A stretch of DNA of 64,000 nt from assembly GCA_945910005.1 (NCBI GenBank), contig CAMDTW010000188.1, positions 1 to 64,000 on the forward strand. The letters are read 5' to 3'. Shown here piece after piece: positions 43,250 through 53,544 of the stretch (positions are counted from its first letter, which is position 1; the number at the start of each line of letters is the position of its first letter). This DNA comes from Isoperla grammatica. Its lineage: Eukaryota > Arthropoda > Insecta > Plecoptera > Perlodidae. The notes below the pieces were generated by a model, which made no database searches, was not told where the DNA came from, and saw only the letters and a list, made by a program, of their open reading frames with translations. The translations under genes and the position numbers were made by a program.

Positions 43250-46207
43250 ATGGACGACGGTAAGTGCACAGCTTCATCTAATAATTGATTGTATTTTTTT
43301 AATATTGTATTTGTATGATAATGCTGATAACAATTGATGTACAAATGTATGTGTATGTACATGATCATCTACTACATCTATGGTGCAGTTGTTATTAGAA
43401 GGTAATTATAAGGTGACCAGACGTACCGGTTTGACCGGTACAGTACCGTTTCCAGAACACTTGCACCGGTGTCCCGAGAGACTCATTGATTGATTGATTG
43501 ATTGATTGATTAATGGGGCTTAACGTCTCATATTTTTGCAACAATGGCTAATCGAGACGATGAGACACATTGAAATTAGGTATTTTTACCAGTTTGTAAT
43601 TTGAGAAAAAAAGTGTCCCGGTATTCTGACAATTGTAATAGCGCTTTGGGGGGTCGGGGGTGTAGTAGATGACGCGTAGCGTGCAACAAACACAGTCCGC
43701 ATGAGCCAATCATGTGATGACTCATTCACTGTCCTACAGTCAGCAACAACACGCGGCTGACGAAATACCACCCGGCATAACATGATTACAAAAATGTACA
43801 CATTCCATCCTGTCAAATCTGTTTTCTGTGCATTTACAGCAAATCAAAATTGAACGTTTTCGCCTCCGGCGGCTGAACTCTGCCCCAGAGCGTCCGTGGA
43901 GTTACACTTTTCTTGTCCCGGTTTGCTATCTTCAAAATGTGGTCACCTTAGGTAATTAGCAATTATTTTACTTGACCAATTCAGGTCGTGGGTCTAGGCC
44001 AGTTAGCCGTTGAGATAATAAGATACCCTCAAATGATAATGTGCGATTGATGTAGTTATGAACTCGGGCTAAGATTAGCCGCTCAGTTTCAAACAATAGC
44101 GGAGGAAGTGTTTTTCTCTGTCAATAGTTGGCAGAGACGGGCATGCGCGATGTCTGTCTTTGAAATCAGCTGTTGGTTGTCAAGCCAATTGGTATTGAAA
44201 TGTTTCTTGTTCGTTGAGAGGGACGTCTCTAAAGCTAAGTATTCCTGTCAAAGAACATTAATGGAAAGGAAATAGCTACTTATTTACAGTTTGTAAGCCT
44301 ACGTGGCGGTAATAATAGTACTCTGAATGAAAATTGAGGATACTAGGCGTAGGTTCTAGGCCTAGGTAGCTAGGCCTAGGTGGACCAGGCCTACTCACGA
44401 CTTGATTATTGTTGTGCTGTTCATAGCCTAGATGTATGTCGTAGGTAAAGGCGCGTTCAGACAGAATGACTATGGACTAAGACTAACAATAGAGTGATTA
44501 AGCCTTGGGAAAACAACGTACTCGGAAACATCCATCCCCAAATGTATTTCAACAATGCCAACAATCGAAAATCAACTTTCTTAATCACTCGTTCTTAAAC
44601 ACTAATCACTATAAAAGTTTGTTAACGCTTAGACATAAATCGTATACTTCAACCCTGTTAAACCTTAAATCGTTAGTCTTAGTCATTTTGTGTGAACCCG
44701 CCTTAATGAGTGTTGCAACAGTATTAAGCAGAAAGTTATCAAAAGACTATTGTACTGTCAGTGTTAAGCTACAGATTGTAGCTATTGTTATTTGTAGCAG
44801 AGGAATGTAATGAAAATGCCTAATTCTTAACAGTTAGTAGGCCTACGTAGCGGTACTAATAGTACTTTGAATGAAATAAGAGGATACTAGGCGTAGGCCA
44901 TAGGCCTAGCTAAGTGGACAGGCATACTGTAGACTTGATGATTCTAGTGCATTTCGTAAACAAAATGTAGGCCTATGTCGTAGGTACTGAGTGTTTCAAC
45001 ACTAATTAGCAGAAAAGAAGCAAGAGACAATTGTACTGTATGTCATATGCTCAAGATTGTTTTGTTGTTTGCAGAAGAGGAAGATATAATCCTAACCGAG
45101 GTCGTCGACCAATTTGAGGCGGGGCCGGACTACCAAGGTAACAATACATGTATATAACATGAAATGACAATAGTCAGCGTTTATGTAATGGAACATCAGA
45201 CATGTGGAAAAGAATTGTGCAATATTTAGAATCGTAGCTACTTGAGTGTGTAGAAGTTTGTAAAAAAGTTTCAGACCACTGTACTGACAATAATAATTAC
45301 CACAATAATCAGAACCAACATACAATTTCACTTGTATACTAACGCCTGTGTTGTTCCTTGTAGCCGAGATGGTGCGTCATAGGGCCGGTAGCACGGTGCC
45401 ACCTCCGCCGCCTCCACCGCCGCCGCCTCCACCGCCGCCACCTCCACCGCCGCCACCTCCACCGTCTGTAGAGGCGGAGGTTGTGGAAGGTATGTAAACA
45501 TTTACACAATACATTAATCTGTGTATTCTGGTATGTTGTGTCTACCCGAAAACGTATCTAGTTGAAGGTTATACGTGAGACGAGGTCTCGGTCACATTTG
45601 TCACGTCCATAATTGAAGACACAATCTATAACTTACAGCAATGTTACACAAATAGAAACGTTTGTGACTTTCCCCCTGTATTGACAATAAGAATCATCAT
45701 TATAATAATAAGAATGATCCTACAATATCACTTGTACACCAACGCTTGTCTCCTTCTTTGTAGTGGAGGTGGTGGCCGGTGGCCGCCAGGTCGCTGGCTC
45801 ACAGCAGCCGCCAAACAGTATGTAAACAATTACCTAACGTAAAATGTGTTTCTCCACAACAAACGACTGTAATTTGAACTTATTATCTATTCCATTACTA
45901 GCATAGCCCAGTACACCACTTTGGTGTGTGTAATGTCTATTCTTACATGTAGGCCTATCTAGTTTACGGATGGATGTGAGAGGAGGTCACGGTAACATTT
46001 GCTCGTGTACGTAATGAAGAAAGAATCTATCCATGAATGTAACGTAAATTGAAACGTTTGTGTTTGCCCACAGAAAAACCAAAGCGGCGGAGGCGCAACG
46101 GTCGGCGCCAGCGTTGGGGGCGGGCTGGGAGGGGCGGCCAAACCCACATTGGGGTGATAAATAATTACAATTTTCATGGGTCTGGGCCCATAACCCTGCC
46201 CAAATAA
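43250..46207 (+). CDS. Unrecognised five-exon gene, about 128 residues, all introns phase 1
   Basis: Coding exons: 43250-43259, 45075-45137, 45364-45489, 45764-45817, 46074-46207. All four introns are GT-AG with good sites (GTAAGT, GTAACA, GTATGT, GTATGT; acceptors TTTGCAG, CCTTGTAG, CTTTGTAG, CCCACAG). Every junction is phase 1, and exons 2-4 are 63, 126 and 54 nt. The ATG has A at -3 and G at +4. The product starts MDDEEEDIILTEVVDQFEAG (acidic), then AEMVRHRAGSTV and 22 prolines. SVEAEVVE and VEVVAGGRQVAGSQQPPN follow, then KKPKRRRRNGRRQR (likely nuclear localisation or nucleic-acid binding) and a tail with THIGVINNYNFHGSGPITLP. There is no signal peptide or membrane segment. Intron 1 holds a SINE. 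Function unknown; a chance assembly is unlikely because frame is kept across four introns. Confidence 0.75.
43490..43561 (-). mobile_element. Composite SINE, short 3' copy inside intron 1
   Basis: A TTGA tail (TTGATTGATTGATTAATGGG), TTAACGTCTCATATTTTTGC and GGCTAATCGAGACGATGAG. The flanks GAGACTCATTGA (43478-43489) and GAGACACATTGA (43562-43573) are a one-mismatch 12-bp duplication. Confidence 0.85.
44285..44830 (+). repeat. Decayed duplicate of the exon-2 module within intron 1
   Basis: Sequence from GTAAGCCTACGTGGCGGTAA (44292) and ACTAGGCGTAGG to ATTTGTAGCAGAGGAATG (44792) parallels 44838-45090: GTAGGCCTACGTAGCGGTAC, ACTAGGCGTAGG, and GTTTGCAGAAGAGGAAG at the real exon 2. The acceptor-like GTAGCAG in the upstream copy is followed by AGGAATGTAATG, which looks like a decayed exon-2 start. 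This supports growth of the locus by tandem module duplication. Confidence 0.6.
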
Positions 46208-46208
46208 A
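46203..46208 (+). terminator. Polyadenylation signal AATAAA overlapping the stop codon
   Basis: AATAAA at 46203-46208 contains the TAA stop (46205-46207) of the five-exon gene, so the 3' UTR would be very short. An A-rich run follows. Confidence 0.55.
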
Positions 46209-46259
46209 AAAAATATAAAACAAATGTGTTTCCTCAAGTCATTTGCCATGATATCCTTT

Positions 46260-46569
46260 CCCCATTACATTGATCCCTACGCCTAGGTATATGCTAGACC
46301 AAAGCATTCGTGTCATACACTGAGCATAATGTTGGGCCTAGGCACGGAGGTCCACTAGACTTTGGCCTACATCCATGGCAAGCTTAGGCCTGGGCGTTTG
46401 TTGTTTGTTTATCCAGGAGTAGGCCTAGTTAATGTTGGGCATCTAGGCATGTGTGATAAATGATTACACTAACAAATAGATAGACATGGGCCAAAATTAG
46501 GCATAGGCCAACTCTGTTCACACAGGAGTCTAGGCCTACGCCTATAGTTCTAGCTGATTTTAAACTCTC
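46260..46569 (+). repeat. Local duplication, left copy
   Basis: The segment with GTATATGCTAGACCAAAGCA, ATCCATGGCAAGCTTAGGCC, AGTAGGCCTAGTTAATGT and AACAAATAGATAGACATGGG recurs at 47415-47700. A third partial copy is at 47135-47290. It is rich in AGGCCTA palindromes and lies immediately 3' of the five-exon gene. Confidence 0.8.
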
Positions 46570-47094
46570 TGTTCGCGCCATTATTTCGTCGCTGGTGATA
46601 TGTATTTTATCAGTGTTGGTATACCTGTATATTTATTTCATATGTTTCGATTTCGGCCAATCACATCTCTTACAGTTTTCCGTGCAAATGCACTGTTTCT
46701 TATCTCGTCAGTATCGTTCGAGCTTCGAACTCGTAAAGTTCAATTATTCTAGTAGTGTCCCAGTCTCCGACCTCGTCGGTCACGTCTGTATTGTTCACGT
46801 CTCGACCTCGTCAAGTCAAGTTGATTTCTCTCTCGTTATTCTCTCGAGCGCCAAGACTGCTTCCTCGCTGCTGCATGTCCTGGGTTCGATCGCCTTCCAG
46901 GCATTTTCATCTTTCCTTCTTTTCTCTTCTAAACTCGAGTTTCTTTCTTCTATCTCTTTCTCACGACGGCCACTTTCTGCCCGTCGCTGTCATCTACGTT
47001 TCGTCACCTTTCAAACATCATTGGGGTAAGTCTACACAAAAATATATACAGTCCACTAAAAAAACTCCTCGGAGTGAGCACCCCGGCTCAAACA
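46570..47094 (+). mobile_element. Solo LTR, 525 bp, with 5-bp duplication and an empty paralogous site
   Basis: Begins TGTTCGCGCC and ends GCTCAAACA, with CTCTC at 46565-46569 and 47095-47099. The duplicated neighbour at 47262-47320 reads TTTTAAACTCTCGTATGATT without any insert, showing the pre-insertion state. The LTR is TC-rich (TCTCTCTCGTTATTCTCTCG) and contains GGGGTAAGT, a possible splice donor for a retroviral-like leader. A 144-codon open frame inside is not a gene. The superfamily is not determined; Ty3/Gypsy or BEL would both fit the 5-bp duplication. Confidence 0.9.
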
Positions 47095-47700
47095 CTCTCG
47101 TATGATTCGCTGATGCAGTCGTGATTGGAAAACTGCAAGGAATTACAGTAACAAATAGATAATCAAGGGCAATAAGTAGGCGTAGGCCTACTCTGCTACA
47201 ATTCTGACTACATCCATGGCAAGCTTAGTATACAATTAGTAGCCAAGGCCTAGGCGTTAGTTCTAGCTGATTTTAAACTCTCGTATGATTCGCTGATGCA
47301 GTCGTGATAGGAAAACTGCAAAGCGAACCTTAACGCGAGAACTCATGACTAAGTTACTGTGTTTAAAGTTACATACTTGCCAAAAAAAATGAAAAGTATT
47401 ACTAGGTCTATGCTCTAGGCCTAGCCCTAAGCCTAAGTATATGCTAGGCCAAAGCATTCGTGTTCTACACTGAGCATAAGGCTAGGCCTAGGCCCACAGG
47501 TCCACTACACTTAGGCCCACATCCATGGCAAGCTTAGGTCACATTTGCTAGCCCAGGCCCAGGCGTTTGTTGTTATTTGTTTCTATTATAATCCAGGAGT
47601 ACACCTACACGTAGGCCTAGTTAATGTATGTCATCTAGGCCTGTGTGCAAATTGATGACAGCAACAAATAGATAATCAAGGGCAAAAAGTACGCATAAGG
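47095..47700 (+). repeat. Local duplication, right copies
   Basis: GTATGATTCGCTGATGCAGT occurs at 47100 and 47283 with flanking GGAAAACTGCAA. From 47415 to 47700 the sequence repeats 46260-46510 with about 85 percent identity by eye. Confidence 0.75.
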
Positions 47701-48165
47701 TTCAGCGTGGGTTCACCCCATCTGATAAATATGTGGAGAAAGTGGTGGTAAATCATTCGTCAAGAGTTCTTACTCAGGCTGAGAAGGTGGTGTTATCTAG
47801 GGGTATGGGTTTTGCTGTTACACCGAAGCAGGTGAATAAGTTCGATGTAGCTTGAGTTGTCAAGTCTTGCATGTACTTGGTAGGTGAAGGAGAGAGGGAT
47901 GGTGTTAGGGCTAAGGTGAAAGACACTTTAAAACCACATGTAGATGTGAAGTCAAATATAACTAGCCTAGAACGGTCTATTCTTAAAGATCTAAAAGGAG
48001 ATGAATCCATCAATATTTTTCCGGCTGACAAAGGTAGAAGCACGGTGTTACTGGAATTAGAATGTTACGTCTCTAAAAAGCAAGATTTGCTCACTAGGGA
48101 TCAATATAAGACTCTTAAGAAAGACCCTACTAATGCTTATGGTGTAGACAGTATCGTTTGGGTCA
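47697..48165 (+). pseudogene. Penelope-like element RT N-terminal fragment
   Basis: Reads VVVNHSSRVLTQAEKVVLSR, GMGFAVTPKQVNKFDVA, a stop, then VGEGERDGVRAKVKDTLKPH, SNITSLERSILKDLKGDE and SINIFPADKGRSTVLLELEC. VSKKQDLLTRDQYKTLKKDP then follows. The N-L-S-x-x-x-L-T...E-x-x-L-x-x-G-x-x-F-x-x-T-P, K-S-N-I and I-x-x-P-A-D-K-G-R-x-T-V-[VL]-L blocks are the conserved region before and into RT1 of Penelope-like elements. It ends abruptly about 115 bp before the 45-bp array; the rest of RT and the GIY-YIG domain are gone. One in-frame stop is at about 47851. Confidence 0.85.
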
Positions 48166-48282
48166 CGAGCGGGGGAGCAACCACAACAACAACGTACGCT
48201 ACGTTAACCGGTTTCTTTCACGCGTGTGTTTGTGTTCGGGTCTTGTGTGCGTCGGAGGGCTATATCGCGATCTCCATGGCCA

Positions 48283-51200
48283 GGAGAGAGCATGCAAGCA
48301 CTGTACAGTGTATACAGTCATTATGTAGGAGAGAGCATGCAAGCACTGTACAGTGTATACAGTCATTATGTAGGAGAGAGCATGCAAGCACTGTACAGTG
48401 TATACAGTCATTATGTAGGAGAGAGCATGCAAGCACTGTACAGTGTATACAGTCATTATGTAGGAGAGAGCATGCAAGCACTGTACAGTGTATACAGTCA
48501 TTATGTAGGAGAGAGCATGCAAGCACTGTACAGTGTATACAGTCATTATGTAGGAGAGAGCATGCAAGCACTGTACAGTGTATACAGTCATTATGTAGGA
48601 GAGAGCATGCAAGCACTGTACAGTGTATACAGTCATTATGTAGGAGAGAGCATGCAAGCACTGTACAGTGTATACAGTCTGTATGTAGGAGAGAGCATGC
48701 AAGCACTGCTCAGTGTATACAGTTATTATGTAGGAGAGAGCATGCAGTCACTGTACAGTGTATACAGTCATTATGTAGGAGAGAGCATGCAAGCACTGTA
48801 CAGTGTATACAGTCATTATGTAGGAGAGAGCATGCAAGCACTATACAGTGTATACAGTCATTATGTAGGAGAGAGCATGCAAGCACTGTACAGTGTATAC
48901 AGTCATTATGTAGGAGAGAGCATGCAAGCACTGTACAGTGTATACAGTCATTATGTAGGAGAGAGCATGCTAGCACTGTACAGTGTATACAGTCATTATG
49001 TAGGAGAGAGCATGCTAGCACTGTACAGTGTATACAGTCATTATGTAGGAGAGAGCATGCAAGCACTGTACAGTGTATACAGTCATTATGTAGGAGAGAG
49101 CATGCAAGCACTGTACAGTGTATACAGTCATTATGTAGGAGAGCATGCAAGCACTGTACAGTGTATACAGTCATTATGTAGGAGAGAGCATGCAAGCACT
49201 GTACAGTGTATACAGTCATTATGTAGGAGAGAGCATGCTAGCACTGTACAGTGTATACAGTCATTATGTAGGAGAGAGCATGCTAGCACTGTACAGTGTA
49301 TACAGTCATTATGTAGGAGAGAGCATGCTAGCACTGTACAGTGTATACAGTCATTATGTAGGAGAGAGCATGCTAGCACTGTACAGTGTATACAGTCATT
49401 ATGTAGGAGAGAGCATGCAAGCACTGTACAGTGTATACAGTCATTATGTAGGAGAGAGCATGCAAGCACTGTACAGTGTATACAGTCATTATGTAGGAGA
49501 GAGCATGCTAGCACTGTACAGTGTATACAGTCATTATGTAGGAGAGAGCATGCAAGCACTGTACAGTGTATACAGTCATTATGTAGGAGAGAGCATGCAA
49601 GCACTGTACAGTGTATACAGTCATTATGTAGGAGAGAGCATGCAAGCACTGTACAGTGTATACAGTCATTATGTAGGAGAGAGCATGCAAGCACTGTACA
49701 GTGTATACAGTCTGTATGTAAAAGAGAGCATGCAAGCACTGCTCAGTGTATACAGTTATTATGTAGGAGAGAGCATGCAGTCACTGTACAGTGTATACAG
49801 TTATTATGTAGGAGAGAGCATGCAAGCACTGTACAGTGTATACAGTCATTATGTAGGAGAGAGCATGCAAGCACTGTACAGTGTATACAGTCATTATGTA
49901 GGAGAGAGCATGCAAGCACTGTACAGTGTATACAGTCATTATGTAGGAGAGAGCATGCAAGCACTGTACAGTGTATACAGTCATTATGTAGGAGAGAGCA
50001 TGCAAGCACTGTACAGTGTATACAGTCATTATGTAGGAGAGAGCATGCAAGCACTGTACAGTGTATACAGTCATTATGTAGGAGAGAGCATGCAAGCACT
50101 GTACAGTGTATACAGTCATTATGTAGGAGAGAGCATGCAAGCACTGTACAGTGTATACAGTCATTATGTAGGAGAGAGCATGCTAGCACTGTACAGTGTA
50201 TACAGTCATTATGTAGGAGAGAGCATGCTAGCACTGTACAGTGTATACAGTCATTATGTAGGAGAGAGCATGCAAGCACTGTACAGTGTATACAGTCATT
50301 ATGTAGGAGAGAGCATGCAAGCGCTGTACAGTGTATACAGTCATTATGTAGGAGAGAGCATGCAAGCACTGTACAGTGTATACAGTCATTATGTAGGAGA
50401 GAGCATGCAAGCACTGTACAGTGTATACAGTCATTATGTAGGAGAGAGCATGCAAGCACTGTACAGTGTATACAGTCATTATGTAGGAGAGAGCATGCTA
50501 GCACTGTACAGTGTATACAGTCATTATGTAGGAGAGAGCATGCTAGCACTGTACAGTGTATACAGTCATTATGTAGGAGAGAGCATGCTAGCACTGTACA
50601 GTGTATACAGTCATTATGTAGGAGAGAGCATGCTAGCACTGTACAGTGTATACAGTCATTATGTAGGAGAGAGCATGCAAGCACTGTACAGTGTATACAG
50701 TCATTATGTAGGAGAGAGCATGCTAGCACTGTACAGTGTATACAGTCATTATGTAGGAGAGAGCATGCAAGCACTGTACAGTGTATACAGTCATTATGTA
50801 GGAGAGAGCATGCAAGCACTGTACAGTGTATACAGTCATTATGTAGGAGAGAGCATGCAAGCACTGTACAGTGTATACAGTCATTATGTAGGAGAGAGCA
50901 TGCAAGCACTGTACAGTGTATACAGTCATTATGTAGGAGAGAGCATGCAAGCACTGTACAGTGTATACAGTCATTATGTAGGAGAGAGCATGCTAGCACT
51001 GTACAGTGTATACAGTCATTATGTAGGAGAGAGCAGGCAAGCATTGTACAGTGTATACAGTCATTATGTAGGAGAGAGCAGGCAAGCATTGTACAGTGTA
51101 TACAGTCATTATGTAGGAGAGAGCATGCAAGCACTGCTCAGTGTATACAGTCATTATGTAGGAGAGAGCATGCAAGCACTATACAGTGTATACAGTCATT

Positions 51201-52247
51201 ATGTAGGAGAGAGCATGCAAGCACTGTACAGTGTATACAGTCATTATGTAGGAGAGAGCATGCAAGCACTGTACAGTGTATACAGTCATTATGTAGGAGA
51301 GAGCATGCAAGCACTGTACAGTGTATACAGTCATTATGTAGGAGAGAGCATGCAAGCACTGTACAGTGTATACAGTCATTATGTAGGAGAGAGCATGCTA
51401 GCACTGTACAGTGTATACAGTCATTATGTAGGAGAGAGCATGCTAGCACTGTACAGTGTATACAGTCATTATGTAGGAGAGAGCATGCTAGCACTGTACA
51501 GTGTATACAGTCATTATGTAGGAGAGAGCATGCTAGCACTGTACAGTGTATACAGTCATTATGTAGGAGAGAGCATGCAAGCACTGTACAGTGTATACAG
51601 TCATTATGTAGGAGAGAGCATGCTAGCACTGTACAGTGTATACAGTCATTATGTAGGAGAGAGCATGCAAGCACTGTACAGTGTATACAGTCATTATGTA
51701 GGAGAGAGCATGCAAGCACTGTACAGTGTATACAGTCATTATGTAGGAGAGAGCATGCAAGCACTGTACAGTGTATACAGTCATTATGTAGGAGAGAGCA
51801 TGCAAGCACTGTACAGTGTATACAGTCATTATGTAGGAGAGAGCATGCAAGCACTGTACAGTGTATACAGTCATTATGTAAGAGAGAGCATGCTAGCACT
51901 GTACAGTGTATACAGTCATTATGTAGGAGAGAGCAGGCAAGCATTGTACAGTGTATACAGTCATTATGTAGGAGAGAGCAGGCAAGCATTGTACAGTGTA
52001 TACAGTCATTATGTAGGAGAGAGCATGCAAGCACTGCTCAGTGTATACAGTCATTATGTAGGAGAGAGCATGCAAGCACTATACAGTGTATACAGTCATT
52101 ATGTAGGAGAGAGCATGCAAGCACTGTACAGTGTATACAGTCATTATGTAGGAGAGAGCATGCAAGCACTGCTCAGTGTATACAGTCATTATGTAGGAGA
52201 GAGCATGCAAGCCCTGTACAGCGTATACAGTCATTATGTAGGAGAGA
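48283..52247. repeat. 45-bp satellite array, 88 units, with higher-order duplications
   Basis: The word CATGCAAGC (or variant) starts at 48291 and recurs every 45 bp to 52204, a span of 87 periods minus a 2-bp deletion near 49141. The unit contains GCATGC, the perfect palindrome CACTGTACAGTG and GTATAC. Marker variants reveal structure. CTGCTCAG plus GTTATTATG plus CATGCAGTC occurs at 48706 and 49739, 23 units apart. The paired GAGCAGGCAAGCATTG units at 51031/51076 recur at 51931/51976, exactly 900 bp away. The block of about 50345-51240 is nearly identical to 51245-52140. Because 45 is 15 codons, several frames are open for over 1000 codons; these are artefacts. Confidence 0.97.
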
Positions 52248-52703
52248 CTAAAACATAATTATCTTGTTTTTATAGGATTTAAAACAAGTTTGCATAGATT
52301 CGGTATTTCAGTAGCTGAAGGTGAAAGTATCCATTTTAACTGTTTAGACTTAGAGACTGCAAAACTGTATTTCATACAACCTTTAACCAAAATTGTATTC
52401 CTTTTGTGAACATTCATGTCTAAGCAATTAAGGGGTATTAAACCTCAAAAATAATGTGTGTTGTTATTTTGTTTTTTATCACCATTCTTTATTTAACTTG
52501 TTGTTTCAGATGAAACAATACTTCGTACTACGAGGGCCCCTTTCAGTTACAGAGTTCGTAAATTTTTCCGCTGGACAGTGATTCGGAACGAGGCGAAGAC
52601 GAGGATACGGCATATGAGGAAGACACCGATGACGGGAAGGAGATAAGGAACAATGAAACGGCAAGCTTTTATGCCACCTGCACACTCCACAAGCTTCGTG
52701 CGA
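52248..52703. other. No gene recognised
   Basis: Spacer right of the array. A short acidic plus frame near 52565-52650 (SDSERGEDEDTAYEE) may be a coding scrap, but nothing firm. Confidence 0.35.
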
Positions 52704-52870
52704 TTGATTGATATTTGGGCTTAACGTCTCATATTTTTGCAACGAGGCTAATCGAAACAATAAGTGGGTGAAAATGAAGATGACATTGGGGGCTCTTTGA
52801 AGGAAAGGGGCAAGTAGGAGGGCGCGTGAGGAAAGGGGATTGGGGTGTGGACTGCACTTCGGCTAACTTC
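52704..52870 (-). mobile_element. Composite SINE, 3' portion, head missing
   Basis: GATTGATTGATATTTGGGCT, TTAACGTCTCATATTTTTGC, GCTAATCGAAACAATAAG, AGGAAAGGGGCAAGTAGGAG and GGACTGCACTTCGGCTAAC. Confidence 0.88.
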
Positions 52871-53544
52871 ACAGATACAGCTTGACGTCGGCTAATATAG
52901 ATTTCCCATTACCACCACACCCACCCTCATATGTGAATAACAACGCATCCCATTCCCGGCATTTGTTTCCCCCCCCCCCCCCCCCCCTTACAAAGGTTAA
53001 TAAGAAAGCGATGCAATGAAATGTGTTGAAATTCATCTAATGGAACAACTACCACTGACACACTATAACAATGGAATTCGGTGAAACCCCCACCCCTCAT
53101 TCATCTCTCTCCTGAATAACAACGCTAATTGTACCCTGTGTTCGTTTCGTGACAACTTGCTATCCCACTGTACCATTTGTGATCACAAAACTTAGTAGTC
53201 AGACGTTTGAAACATCCGTTCCGATGAGTTTTGCTGAAGACCTAGAATATATTGGTGACATCATGCTGTTAAGATTCGCAAAGGAAGTTTTGCAACAGAG
53301 GACGTCGTATGATGGTAAGCTACGCATAATATGGGGCCGTCCATAAATGATGTCACAATATGTGTTGGGGGGGGGGGGGTTATCAACTTGTGAAGGGGGG
53401 GGGGGGGGGGTCAGTCTTTCTGTGACATCAATGCATGCACTATATATAACTCTTTTTCAGTGTTTTACATTTTTCAAATAATCCCGCAATTTCTGGCATT
53501 TCCAAAAGAAGTTTTTAGCCACTAGAATGCACCACCTGATGAGT
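52871..53544. other. Intergenic with poly-C and poly-G runs
   Basis: C run at 52970-52987; G runs at 53367-53379 and 53395-53410, all likely error-prone in assembly. A 65-codon frame at 53149 has no recognised family. Confidence 0.4.

Noticed and set aside
46595..47029. 144-codon plus-strand open frame
   Set aside because: It lies wholly within the solo LTR and is a product of TC-rich sequence.
47871..49181. Single 436-residue protein joining Penelope RT to repeats
   Set aside because: The N-terminal part is a truncated Penelope fragment and the rest is satellite, so the fusion is fortuitous.
48283..52247. CRISPR-like array
   Set aside because: Units are contiguous with no unique spacers, and the genome is eukaryotic.
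48226..52258. Reading frames of over 1000 codons across the 45-bp array on both strands
   Set aside because: The period is 15 codons, so any stop-free unit gives an endless frame in several phases. There is no independent coding evidence.
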